Assembly: GCA_018822545.1 (NCBI GenBank) | Contig: JAHJKA010000053.1 | Span: 1 to 55,217, forward strand | Length of the DNA stretch: 55,217 bases | Direction: 5' to 3' | Source: Pseudomonadota bacterium | GTDB taxonomy: Bacteria; Desulfobacterota; Desulfobulbia; Desulfobulbales; SURF-16 | Shown: positions 44,110 to 52,886 of the stretch, piece by piece | Layout of the letters: each line of letters starts with the position of its first letter | Position numbering within the stretch: position 1 is the first letter of the stretch | Notes under the pieces: generated by a model | Told to the model about the DNA's origin: nothing | What the model saw: the letters and a program-made list of their open reading frames with translations, nothing else | Databases searched by the model: none | Made by a program: the position numbers and the translations under genes

Positions 44110-44718
44110 CTATAATGCCCCTGTATCCAAGGCCTCCAGGGCCTTGGCGCACTTGTCCGTCACCAGGCCGGCAATGGTCTGCCGGGAAAAATCGCCGCCC
44201 TTCATCATCTCCTTGCTGGCGTTAATCAGGCCGAGACGTACCTTCCGGCCCCGGGCTGTTTCGGCGGCCGCCCTTAATTTTTCGCGCAGCTCTGCCGGGT
44301 TACCTCCTTCGGCAACACCCAATGGCCCCAGTTCGGCAACCTGTTTGGTGAAACGGGTGATGATTTTAACGAAGTTGGGGCCCTCGGCGGCCGAGGCCCA
44401 GTCGATGAGGAAACGCTCCTTGTTGACCCCGAGCCGTGCCAGGGTCTCATGGACCAGAGCGGCGGAGACCAGGGCATGGTAATTGCCGTCGATGTAATGG
44501 CACTCGCCGGGATGACAGCCGCCGACAAAGATAGCGTCGGCCCCGCTGGCCAATCCTTCCAGGGGGAAGGAGGGGTCGAGCCGGCCGGTGCACATCATCC
44601 TGATGACCCGCAGATTTGGGGGATACTGGTAGCGGCCTACTCCGGCCGAGTCGGCGGCGGTATAGCAGCACCAGTTGCATAAAAATCCAAGAATTTTCGG
44701 ACTATATTGTCCTGACAT
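44110..44718 (-). CDS. mvhD: MvhD-type electron-transfer subunit
   Basis: 202 residues of the F420-non-reducing hydrogenase delta family: MSGQYSPKILGFLCNWCCYTAAD, MMCTGRLD and GGCHPGECHYIDGN give the Cys set of the [2Fe-2S] site. It links HdrA to hydrogenase or formate dehydrogenase partners. The ATG at 44718 follows AAAGGAG; the longer frame is not used. No hydrogenase genes are nearby, so formate dehydrogenase is the likely partner. Confidence 0.93.
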   Translation of the reverse strand: MSGQYSPKILGFLCNWCCYTAADSAGVGRYQYPPNLRVIRMMCTGRLDPSFPLEGLASGADAIFVGGCHPGECHYIDGNYHALVSAALVHETLARLGVNKERFLIDWASAAEGPNFVKIITRFTKQVAELGPLGVAEGGNPAELREKLRAAAETARGRKVRLGLINASKEMMKGGDFSRQTIAGLVTDKCAKALEALDTGAL

Positions 44719-44834
44719 TATATTCTCCTTTCTAAACGTCTTATCAGGCGCCGAGCAGTGTAAAAACAGGCGGCAAGGCGCGAGGGCTGAGTGGGCAAAG
44801 CGGCTACCGTAATGGTGGCCACTCGTTTCGAGTC

Positions 44835-44863
44835 GCATCAGGGAGCTCAAGACCCCTTGATGG
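44835..44863. repeat. Hairpin between hdrA and mvhD, related to that before hdrA
   Basis: CATCAGGG faces CCCCTTGATG, with loop AGCTCAAGA. The whole segment (about 44755-44865) resembles 47970-48083 upstream of hdrA: both have GGCAAGGC, GTAATGG/ATTACGG, CTTTC and GCTCAAGACC/GCTCCAAGACC before the right arm. It appears to be a dispersed intergenic repeat rather than a gene-specific signal. Confidence 0.55.
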
Positions 44864-44888
44864 CATCTCTGGCCAGGGTGACAGACTC

Positions 44889-47800
44889 CTAGCCTTCAGC
44901 AAAGGCATGGATCTGGGCCATGATGCCGTCCAGGGTGAAACGGCCCATATCAATAGCCATGGTTGGGCAGCGGGCCGCACACACCCCGCAGCCCTTGCAG
45001 GAGGCGGTAAGCGTCCTGGCCCGGCGTACTTTACCGTCCTTGTAAATCTGGATGGCCTTGTAGGGACAGAAGGCCTCGCAGGCCCCACAGCCGATACAGA
45101 GCTCCGGATCCACCTTGGAGACAATGGGGGCCGGGGTGATGGTCCCCTTGGCCAAGGGCTGGCAGGCCCTTCCGGCGGCCGCCTGGGCCTGAGCAATGGT
45201 CTCATCCATAGACTTGGGGGAATGGGCCAGGCCGCAGACATAGGTGCCGTCCACCGCCAAATCCACCGGCTGCAGTTTGACATGGGCCTCTAGAAAAAAA
45301 TGATCGGCAGTCACCGCTACCTTGAGCATCTTGGCAAGAACCGTGGGGCCTTCAGGGACAATACCCACCGACAACACCAGCATGTCGGCAGCCACCTCCA
45401 CCCGATCAGCGAGCAAGGCATCATAATAGCTGACCCGCACCGGACTGGACTTCCCTCTTCCCGCTGTAACTTCTGGTTTGTTATCAACCTGGTAGCGGCT
45501 GAAGATGATGCCAAGCTGCCGGGCCGTGCGGTAATCATCCTCCATAAAGCCGTAAGAGCGCATGTCGCGATAGAGAATGGTGATCCGCAGATCAGGCTGT
45601 AAGGTCTTGAGACGGATGCCGTTTTTCAAGGCCTGGCCGCAGCAAACCCGGCTGCAATAGCTGAGATCATCGCCCCGGGAACCGACACACTGGATCATCA
45701 CCACCTGTTTTGTTGAGGGTGGCAAGGGCCTTTTTTGGGCCAGGCGTTTCTCCAGATCGAGCTGGGTTAGCACCTTGGCCGAGCTGCCATAGAGATACTG
45801 GCTCGGCTCATAGGGTCTACCGCCAATGGCCAGCACCGCAACGCCATGGTTGATCACCTCGCTGGCGCCCTCTACCGCCACGGTGGTGGTAAAATTTCCA
45901 ACGTAGCCGGAGATGCCCGTCACGGCAGCGCTGCTATGGACAGTGATGCGGGGATGATGTCTGACCCGGGCCACCAGCCTGGCGATCTCTTTCTTGGGTT
46001 CGTTGCCGTGGCGGTCGGCTGTCAGCCGCAGGGTTTGGCCACCGAGAGCGGTATTGCGTTCAACCAGGGTGACGGCAAAGCCCTGATCGGCAATGGTCAG
46101 GGCTGCGGTCATCCCGGCCAAACCACCGCCGATGACCAGGGCCGACGGGGTCACCGGCAGCTCCTGCTCGGCCAGGGCGGTGAGATGGAGGGCTTTGGCC
46201 ACGGCCATACGCACGGCATCCTTGGCCTTTTGGGTGGCGGCCTCGGGCTCATGCATGTGGACCCAGGAGCATTGATCGCGGATATTGGCCATCTCAAAGA
46301 GGGAACGGTTGAGGCCGGCATCACGCATGGTGGCCTGGAAAAGGGGTTCATGGGTGCGCGGCGTACAGGCCGCCACCACCAGACGGTTGAGCCGGTGCTT
46401 GTGGATCGTCTCCACCAGCAAGCCTTGGGTATCCTGGGAACAGGAGTAGAGGTTGTCGGTGGTATAGACCACGCCGGGCAGGTCCTTGGCATAAGCGGCC
46501 ACGCTCGGCACATCGACCACACCACCGATATTAATACCGCAGTGGCAGACAAAGACGCCGACACGCGGCTCCTCGCTGCTGATATCCCGTTCTTCCGGAA
46601 AGCTGGCCTTGACGGTTTCACTGCCCCGCGCCGCAGAAAGCTGCCCGGCGCAAAGCGCTGCTGCCCCTCCGGCCTGGGTAACAGAATCAGGAATATCCTT
46701 GGGGCCCTGGAAGGCACCGATCACATAGACGCCGGGCCGGCTGGTGGCAAGGGGTGTATAGGTATCGGTCTGGGCAAAGAGATATTCGTTGAGATCAATA
46801 CCGGTGGCCCGGGCCAGGTCTTGGGCGTCGTCCGGGGCCTCCAGGCCCTGGGAGAGCACCACCATGTCGAATTTTTCATAATGATGACGGCCATCCTCCG
46901 TGGCCCAGGTCAGCAGTAGACCGCCATCCAGGACATTCTCCACCTTGGGCGGCCGGGCATAGATCACCCGAAAATTGTTGTCGCGGGTGGCCCGCTCGCG
47001 GGCGGCGTCAAAGCCCTTGCCGTGGGTGCGGATATCAATATAGAAAAGGGTGATCTCACACTCCGGGTCATGCTCCCGGGCCAGAGAGGCCTGTTTGATG
47101 GCGTACATACAGCACACCGATGAGCAGTAGTTGTTGCCGCAGGTCTCATCCCGGGAGCCGATACATTGCAGGAAGGCGATTTTTTTGGGATGCTGGTGGT
47201 CGGAAGGGCGGAGGATCTCGCCCTTGGTGGGGCCGGAGGCGCACATCAGGCGTTCGTGCTCAAAGGCGCTGAGAACATCCTTGAACCTGCCCCAGCCGTA
47301 TTTGGCCATGATGTCCTTGCTGATCCGCCCGAAACCAGGGGCCATGATCACCGCCCCCACCGGAATCTCCAGGGTCACCTCCTTATCGTCGAAGCGGATG
47401 GCCTTGGCCTGGCAGGCCACGGCGCACAGGCCGCAGGTGTCATAGTTCAAGCGCAGGCAGGCCTTGGCATCGATATGATAGGAGGTGGGCACGGCCTGGG
47501 CGTAATCGATATGGGCGGCGTGGGTATGTTCGAGATTTTCGTTATAGCCGTCGCCAATCTCTTTGAGGCAGTAAAGGGTGCATTGACCGCAACCGGTGCA
47601 CACCTCCTCGTCAATATAGCGCGGCTGTTTTTTGACAGTGGCCCGGAAGCGACCCGGTTCACCCTGCAGAGTGATGAGCTCAGACTTGGTAAGGATCTCG
47701 ATATTGGGATCGCGGCCCGCCTCCACCAGTTTGGGGGCCAGGATACAGAGGGAACAATCGTTGGTGGGAAAGGTCTTGTCCAGGCGAGCCATGACCCCGC

Positions 47801-47948
47801 CGATGGCCCCTGATTTTTCCAGCAGATAGACCTTGTAGCCCAGGCCGCTGAGATCCAGGGCGGTCTGGACACCGGCCACGCCGCCACCCACCACCATGAC
47901 CGCACCACTCATATCTGAAGCGGACGACAGTTGTCCATGGTTATTCAT
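44889..47948 (-). CDS. hdrA: HdrA-like FAD/iron-sulfur protein (long form)
   Basis: 1019 residues from an ATG at 47948 with GAAGGAG upstream. It has an N-terminal HdrA FAD unit (VMVVGGGVAGVQTALDLSGLGY), several Fe-S motifs (CTGCGQCTLYC, CGLCAVAC), CHCGIN and a second FAD domain (SALVIGGGLAGMTAALTIADQG), ending in two [4Fe-4S] motifs (CIGCGACEAFC, CKGCGVCAARC). HdrA is the electron-bifurcating flavoprotein of heterodisulfide-reductase-type complexes. No HdrB or HdrC is nearby. The CHCGIN cysteine is a Cys, not Sec. Confidence 0.92.
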   Translation of the reverse strand: MNNHGQLSSASDMSGAVMVVGGGVAGVQTALDLSGLGYKVYLLEKSGAIGGVMARLDKTFPTNDCSLCILAPKLVEAGRDPNIEILTKSELITLQGEPGRFRATVKKQPRYIDEEVCTGCGQCTLYCLKEIGDGYNENLEHTHAAHIDYAQAVPTSYHIDAKACLRLNYDTCGLCAVACQAKAIRFDDKEVTLEIPVGAVIMAPGFGRISKDIMAKYGWGRFKDVLSAFEHERLMCASGPTKGEILRPSDHQHPKKIAFLQCIGSRDETCGNNYCSSVCCMYAIKQASLAREHDPECEITLFYIDIRTHGKGFDAARERATRDNNFRVIYARPPKVENVLDGGLLLTWATEDGRHHYEKFDMVVLSQGLEAPDDAQDLARATGIDLNEYLFAQTDTYTPLATSRPGVYVIGAFQGPKDIPDSVTQAGGAAALCAGQLSAARGSETVKASFPEERDISSEEPRVGVFVCHCGINIGGVVDVPSVAAYAKDLPGVVYTTDNLYSCSQDTQGLLVETIHKHRLNRLVVAACTPRTHEPLFQATMRDAGLNRSLFEMANIRDQCSWVHMHEPEAATQKAKDAVRMAVAKALHLTALAEQELPVTPSALVIGGGLAGMTAALTIADQGFAVTLVERNTALGGQTLRLTADRHGNEPKKEIARLVARVRHHPRITVHSSAAVTGISGYVGNFTTTVAVEGASEVINHGVAVLAIGGRPYEPSQYLYGSSAKVLTQLDLEKRLAQKRPLPPSTKQVVMIQCVGSRGDDLSYCSRVCCGQALKNGIRLKTLQPDLRITILYRDMRSYGFMEDDYRTARQLGIIFSRYQVDNKPEVTAGRGKSSPVRVSYYDALLADRVEVAADMLVLSVGIVPEGPTVLAKMLKVAVTADHFFLEAHVKLQPVDLAVDGTYVCGLAHSPKSMDETIAQAQAAAGRACQPLAKGTITPAPIVSKVDPELCIGCGACEAFCPYKAIQIYKDGKVRRARTLTASCKGCGVCAARCPTMAIDMGRFTLDGIMAQIHAFAEG

Positions 47949-48640
47949 AGTAACTCCTTCTTCGCTAGTCCTGCATAAGGCCGGCAAGGCCCATGCAGGC
48001 ATGAGAGCAGACAGACGCATTACGGCAGCCTTGGCTTACTTTCAAATTGGTATCAGACGGCTCCAAGACCTTCTGATACCATGCGTAAAAGGATACGTGG
48101 CCCGATTCAGGCCGGAGGGATCAGGAGGAAGGGAGAACCGCCGTTAACATTTTTTTCCGACCCGAACCGGGTAGGCTGCCCCAAAGGCAGATTCAGTTAT
48201 TACGGGACAAACAGCTCATGGGCTTTTCCTCAACGCGTGGCGAGGCCACACATCGTAAAAGAATGGTTTATAATGAATCCGAACAATTTACACAGAAGTG
48301 CCAATAAGTCAAGTAGGAGATATCTATCAATCTCCCCGTCCTTGGCAGTACTCTCCTGCCCCAAAAAGTGGCAGCAAATCGAGCACTCTCCAGAAGGGGT
48401 TAGTTCATGGCCAGCAGGCCGCCCTCCAAGAATTTAAGGCCATGAGGGAAATGGTCGTCAGATTAAAACGATGAACAAAACAGCTTTGTGGATGGTCTCG
48501 CACCCCTCCCCAAGGGTTTGGCCTGGTTGGGTCCTCTTGCCCTGGACTCCTGGCTCCCCAAGCCCTTAATCGCGATCCGCCATAGAAAATTCCTATGCTT
48601 CTAACCTATTGTATCGGTTGACTTTTTTCTTGACGGGGGT
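47949..48640. other. Large intergenic region with clustered hairpins
   Basis: About 700 bp between the minus-strand hdrA and the plus-strand receptor leader. I see no convincing gene. It holds the hairpin repeat (48048-48081) and a run of short stems at about 48160-48260: ACCCG-CGGGT, CTGCC-GGCAG and GTGGC-GCCAC. The hdrA promoter must lie here, but I found no clear sigma-54 or sigma-70 match. Confidence 0.5.
48048..48081. repeat. Perfect 10-bp hairpin upstream of hdrA
   Basis: TGGTATCAGA (48048-48057) pairs perfectly with TCTGATACCA (48072-48081) across a 14-base loop. It is part of the dispersed repeat also seen at 44835-44863. Confidence 0.7.
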
Positions 48641-48661
48641 TCAAAAAGATGCTCTGGTAGT

Positions 48662-48820
48662 ACGAATTAAAAAAACGTGTTCCTGATTTGTAGCCTGTAC
48701 TTCCAGGCCATCAAACAAAACGAGGTGGCAGCAAAGGCTCTGGGCCGTGCAAGGTCGCAAGGCATGCACCGGCCTCTTTTTTTGCCAAACAGTAATACTA
48801 ATTAACAAAACGTGTTCCTG
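48662..48820 (+). repeat. 24-bp direct repeat in the nickel-receptor leader
   Basis: 48662-48685 and 48797-48820 match at 22 of 24 positions (core AAAACGTGTTCCTG). Each is followed by a CCTG...CCAGG stem; the second forms TTCCTGG-CCAGGAA (48815-48846) close to the ribosome site. The repeats flank the attenuator, so they may be part of a leader-RNA switch or a protein operator. Confidence 0.6.
48743..48783 (+). terminator. Attenuator-like terminator in the receptor leader
   Basis: GGCCGTGCA pairs with TGCACCGGCC (one-base bulge) and is followed by CTTTTTTT. AGGCC at 48705-48709 can pair instead with GGCCT at 48771-48775, giving a possible antiterminator. It lies 90 bases before the receptor start. 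Confidence 0.7.
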
Positions 48821-48872
48821 GGCATTGCACCTGTCCAGACCAGGAACCAGTACTTCTCAAGGAAATGAAAAA

Positions 48873-50876
48873 ATGAACACTACCCAAAGAAAACGGCCCG
48901 GCAGACGGCCTATAACCCCGCTGAGCTTGGCCATAGCCCCCCTCACCCTCCTGGTGGCCGCCAGCAGCCCGAGCCTGGCCGCAGCGCAAGGCGGCAGCGC
49001 CACACCGGCCCTGCTCGAGGAGGTGGTGGTGACCGCCACCAGGACGCCGCACACCTTAAAAGATGTGCCGGTGGAGACCGTGGTCATCAGCCGCCAGGAC
49101 ATCGAGCAGAGCAACGCCCAAAACGCCATGGACGTCTTGAAAACCGTGCCCGGCATCAGCAGCGCCGCCCATGACGATGTCTTCGGCACCTATACCTGGC
49201 AGGCCAAGATGCGCGGCCTCAGCTTCAATGACGGCTACGGCCTCATCCTCATCGACGGCCAGCGCGTCATGGGCAGCGGCCAAAGCGGCGGTATGGGTGA
49301 ATACGGCATTGGCCTCAACCAGATCCCGGTGGAGATGATCGAACGCATTGAGGTGGTCAAGGGCACCAGTTCCGCCCTCTATGGCAGCGATGCCATGGCC
49401 GGCGTCATCAATATCATCACCAGGAAGGCCCCGACCGTGGCCAGCGGCCGAGCCGGTGCCTCCCATGGCTGGTACAAGATCAAAGAGAAGACCAATAGCG
49501 ACGGCAGCGTCGCATACCCAGCCGATGACGGCCAGAGCCGCAACACCTCCCAGGCCTATGTCTCTTTCGGGGAGCACCCCCTGGAACGTCTTGGCTACCT
49601 GATTCACTATAATTATGAGTCAGCCGACGATATCAGCCAGGAGCCAATCCAGTCGGACCGCCATTCCCTGATGGCCAAAATGGACCTGGCCGCCACCGAC
49701 AATCTTGACCTCTTTTTGAAAGGTGAGGCCAGCGATTATCAGAAAACAGACAACAGGGACGAAGAGAGCTACCGATTGTCCACTGGCCTCGAGTGGCGGC
49801 CCGCCGCGGACCATGTCCTGGCCGTCAAAGGCTATACCTATAGCTGGGATTTCGTCCATGGCTACCCTGGTTATCCCCATGGCTATAAGCATGGAGACAC
49901 CGGCTTTGGCCAGGCCGAGATACAGTACACCTGGTACGCCACCGACCAGCACGCCGTCACCATGGGGGGCGAGATACAGCAGCAGACCATCGATTATACA
50001 ATCAACAATGCCGATGGTTCGACGATCCGGGTGAAGGAGGATGTCGACACCGCCAGCCTTTATGGCCAGGATGAGATCAATCTTTTTGATGACTTGACCC
50101 TGGTGGCCGGACTGCGTTTTGACGACCACTCCAATTTCGGCAGCGAGGCCAATCCCAAGCTGAGCCTGATGTACCGCCTGGCCGAGGCTGCGACTCTCAG
50201 GGCCTCGGTCGGTCGGGCCTTCAAGTCTCCCACCATCCGCCAGCTCTATTACGACGCGCCCTACCGGCATGGCGACTATTATGTGCAATCCAATTGCGAT
50301 CTGCAGCCGGAAATCGGCCTGGGCTATTCGGCCGGCCTTGAACAGCGGTTCTTGGCCGATCACCTGCTGACCAGTCTTGGCATCTTCCGTAACGAGGTGG
50401 ATGACATGGTGATCAGCGAGGACACCGGCACCATTTATGACAGCCTGCCCCTCATGACCTATCAGAATGTCGAGGAAGCGGTCACCCAGGGCATCGAACT
50501 GCTGACCCGGTTCGACCACCAGGATTTCGCCCTGACTGCTTCCTACACCTATACGGATTCAGAAAATAAAGAGACCGGTAACGAGCTGCCCTATGTCCCC
50601 AAACACAGCCTCTCCCTGGCGCCAGCCTACCAGTGGCAGCGCTACGGCCTAGGGCTCAGCGCCACTATTAGCCATACAGGCCGGCAATATAAGGATAATG
50701 ACAACAGCAGCCAGATCAATGGCCACACCGTGGTGGATGCCAAGATCTCCAAGGAGCTGGCCAACAAGGCCAGGCTGAGCCTGGAGGCGGACAATATCTT
50801 TGATTCGGACAAGGGGGATGATGGCAATTACCGCAGCGGCAGGACCATGCTGGTCAAGATGGATGTTTTCTTTTAG
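48873..50876 (+). CDS. TonB-dependent receptor, probably for nickel or cobalt
   Basis: 667 residues from the ATG at 48873 with AAGGAA upstream. A signal peptide ends near SLAAA, and the TonB box is LLEEVVVTAT. The plug (RIEVVKGTSSALYGSDAMAGVINIITRK) and the barrel ending MLVKMDVFF follow. A barrel loop is His- and Tyr-rich (HGYPGYPHGYKHGD, about residues 328-341), which suits a metal or metal chelate. Following NikK-like and NikL-like genes make nickel or cobalt the best guess; a siderophore-like chelate is possible. Expression is probably controlled by the leader attenuator. Confidence 0.82.
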   Translation: MNTTQRKRPGRRPITPLSLAIAPLTLLVAASSPSLAAAQGGSATPALLEEVVVTATRTPHTLKDVPVETVVISRQDIEQSNAQNAMDVLKTVPGISSAAHDDVFGTYTWQAKMRGLSFNDGYGLILIDGQRVMGSGQSGGMGEYGIGLNQIPVEMIERIEVVKGTSSALYGSDAMAGVINIITRKAPTVASGRAGASHGWYKIKEKTNSDGSVAYPADDGQSRNTSQAYVSFGEHPLERLGYLIHYNYESADDISQEPIQSDRHSLMAKMDLAATDNLDLFLKGEASDYQKTDNRDEESYRLSTGLEWRPAADHVLAVKGYTYSWDFVHGYPGYPHGYKHGDTGFGQAEIQYTWYATDQHAVTMGGEIQQQTIDYTINNADGSTIRVKEDVDTASLYGQDEINLFDDLTLVAGLRFDDHSNFGSEANPKLSLMYRLAEAATLRASVGRAFKSPTIRQLYYDAPYRHGDYYVQSNCDLQPEIGLGYSAGLEQRFLADHLLTSLGIFRNEVDDMVISEDTGTIYDSLPLMTYQNVEEAVTQGIELLTRFDHQDFALTASYTYTDSENKETGNELPYVPKHSLSLAPAYQWQRYGLGLSATISHTGRQYKDNDNSSQINGHTVVDAKISKELANKARLSLEADNIFDSDKGDDGNYRSGRTMLVKMDVFF

Positions 50877-51016
50877 ATCCTCACCGGCCGGTAGTTTTTT
50901 TTAGAAAGATAACTATCTAAAATTACGACAAGTTTTGCGTGAGGCAATAACTATAAAACCCGCAAGACTGCCCAGAAAGGGCCTTGCGAATTAATGACAT
51001 CATATGGAGAGCACTA

Positions 51017-51787
51017 ATGAAAAAAATAAGCAGGACCACCATACTCTTTATCGGCTTCTTTGGCCTCTTGTGCACCCAGGCCCAGGCCCATTTCCCCTGG
51101 ATCAACACGAGCAACTACAGCCCGGAGCCGGGAGAATCCGTGCAGATGACCATGGGTTGGGGCCATCGTTATCCCCTGGGCAAATTTCTTAAAAAGGCTG
51201 ATCTGGAGAATATTGTCATCGTCGCCCCGGATGGCAAAAAGGAAGCGGCAGTCTCCTTGTCTGATCTGGAATTTGAGCCGGCTAACAATTTTTCCACGGC
51301 CGGAGCATATCTTGTGGGCGCCAAACGGAAGACCGGCTTCTACACCAAAACGACCGAAGGGGGCAAACGACAGTCCAAGGAGAGCCTCAACAACGTTATC
51401 AAATGTTCGAGATCCCAGATGACCATGAAGTCCATTATCAATGTCGGCGACGGCCGGGGCAAGGTTGACAGAAAGTTGGGCCATCCCCTGGAGATCATCC
51501 CCTTGGCCAACCCGGCCGAGCTCAAGGCCGGCGACTATCTGCCTGTCCAGGTTCTCCTGCATGGCAAACCGTACAATGACAGGATCTTTGCCACCTATAT
51601 GGGATTTTCCACCGAAAAAAATGTCTTTGCCTACACCAGCATGACCGACCGCCAGGGCATGGGCCGCATCCGCCTTGATCAGCCCGGAGTCTGGTTGATC
51701 AAGGTCGAGCATCAACAGCCCTATGCCGACCAGAATGTCTGTGACGTGGAATCTTTTATCGCCACCCTCACCCTGGAGGTGAAATGA
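51017..51787 (+). CDS. DUF4198/NikK-like periplasmic nickel/cobalt-uptake protein
   Basis: 256 residues. The signal peptide ends TQAQA, giving a mature N-terminal His (HFPWINTSNYSPEPGESVQ). The family (DUF4198) is tied to nickel/cobalt transporters (NikK). GGAG lies upstream of the ATG at 51017. It overlaps the next gene (NikL-like) by 4 bases. The exposed N-terminal His could ligate metal directly. Confidence 0.82.
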   Translation: MKKISRTTILFIGFFGLLCTQAQAHFPWINTSNYSPEPGESVQMTMGWGHRYPLGKFLKKADLENIVIVAPDGKKEAAVSLSDLEFEPANNFSTAGAYLVGAKRKTGFYTKTTEGGKRQSKESLNNVIKCSRSQMTMKSIINVGDGRGKVDRKLGHPLEIIPLANPAELKAGDYLPVQVLLHGKPYNDRIFATYMGFSTEKNVFAYTSMTDRQGMGRIRLDQPGVWLIKVEHQQPYADQNVCDVESFIATLTLEVK

Positions 51788-52281
51788 GTACACACAGAGC
51801 TCATATTCTTAGCGGTGCAACTCTTGCCCTTGGCCTGGTGCTCATGGCCAGCCAGGGGCAGGCCCACGGACTACGGGGCACTACCAGGAGCACTGAGACT
51901 ATCTGTGCCACGGCCACCTATGATGACGGTGAACCTCTGGGCTATGGCCGGGTAGAGATTGCAGCCCCCGACTCGAAACTGCCCTTCCAGTCCGGCCGTA
52001 CCGACCGCAATGGCCTCTTTTGCTTTACACCGGATAGCCACGGCGACTGGCAGATAGTCATAAACGATGAGCTGGGCCACCAGGTCCGCCTGAAAACCAC
52101 GGTGGGTCAGGATATGGCCCTGCCGCAAAACGACCTTGCCCCTGACCAAAATGGCCTGGCCATGGGCAAGGGGGGGGGAATCGTCGCAGGACTAGCGATA
52201 ATTTTTGGCCTGAGCAGCGGCCTGGCCTGGGGGCGGAATCGCAAAAAAACAGACACCATGCACCCATCACAAAAGGAATAA
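51784..52281 (+). CDS. NikL-like periplasmic protein of a nickel/cobalt uptake system
   Basis: 165 residues. The signal peptide ends SQGQA with mature His start HGLRG. A carboxypeptidase-regulatory-like beta domain (YDDGEPLGYGRVEI, GRTDRNGLFCFTPDSHGDW) is followed by a C-terminal membrane helix (GIVAGLAIIFGLSSGLAWG). This is the NikL/NikN-type layout. It is coupled to the NikK-like gene. Confidence 0.82.
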   Translation: MSTHRAHILSGATLALGLVLMASQGQAHGLRGTTRSTETICATATYDDGEPLGYGRVEIAAPDSKLPFQSGRTDRNGLFCFTPDSHGDWQIVINDELGHQVRLKTTVGQDMALPQNDLAPDQNGLAMGKGGGIVAGLAIIFGLSSGLAWGRNRKKTDTMHPSQKE

Positions 52282-52284
52282 ACT

Positions 52285-52878
52285 ATGCTCGTACCAATGG
52301 AATTATACAATTTGACCCTGAAAAAAGGACATCTGAGCCCGGAGCTGACTATTGGCTGGCGGGTCGGCAAATACGTGGAAGAATTCTTTGCCGGCCTTGA
52401 GGATGTCAGCATAGCAGCGGCCCGGGATGATGACGCCATCCTGGCCCTGAAGTATTTAAGACGACAGCACAGCCTTGATAACCAGGTGACTATAGCGGAC
52501 AAGGCAACACCATGGGATTTTCTGTTTTTTCATGCCACCACCGGCACCCTGCTGGGCTTTTGCCTGATCAGACATCGCACTCAGTTACCCTATACCATAC
52601 GCAGCCTGGAAACTGATCTGGTCAGGGACAATCAGGCGCTGACGGCAATCTATCAGGCCGCCCTCGAGCAGTTGGTCAACGCCCTGCTCGACCAGCCTGT
52701 AACCAGTTACTGTCAGGTTCGGCAGGTCCGCTGCCGCCGTCTGCAGACAGGGGTAGCGAGCGGACAAGAGATCCACTGCCGTTCGTGCGGCCAGCCGATA
52801 TTGCACCAGAGGGCCTGGGACATCGAAGGCCGTATCTGCTGCCCGACCTGCTCCGGCCTGGTGCCGGCCTGGCAGTGA
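52285..52878 (+). CDS. FmdE-like protein with C-terminal zinc ribbon and altered metal site
   Basis: 197 residues resembling FmdE: LKKGHLSPELTIGWRV corresponds to the HGHLCPG motif but has Ser for Cys, and RDDDAILAL stands where family members have a Cys (DSCAVDA). The C-terminal zinc ribbon reads CRSCGQPI and CCPTC. FmdE proteins accompany molybdenum or tungsten enzymes and are also seen near uptake systems. It sits between the NikL-like and ExbB genes. The altered site suggests a regulatory or binding role rather than the usual one. Confidence 0.6.
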   Translation: MLVPMELYNLTLKKGHLSPELTIGWRVGKYVEEFFAGLEDVSIAAARDDDAILALKYLRRQHSLDNQVTIADKATPWDFLFFHATTGTLLGFCLIRHRTQLPYTIRSLETDLVRDNQALTAIYQAALEQLVNALLDQPVTSYCQVRQVRCRRLQTGVASGQEIHCRSCGQPILHQRAWDIEGRICCPTCSGLVPAWQ

Positions 52879-52886
52879 GGCAGACC

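Noticed and set aside
44500..44540. Selenocysteine in MvhD, HdrA or FdhA
   Set aside because: The Cys positions are encoded by Cys codons and no in-frame UGA occurs in these genes.
48281..48310. Possible sigma-54 promoter upstream of hdrA (TGGCAC on the minus strand)
   Set aside because: The -12 part reads TGTAA rather than TTGC, so the match fails.
48081..48437. 118-residue open frame upstream of the nickel receptor
   Set aside because: No ribosome site, no family likeness and stem-rich sequence; more likely non-coding.
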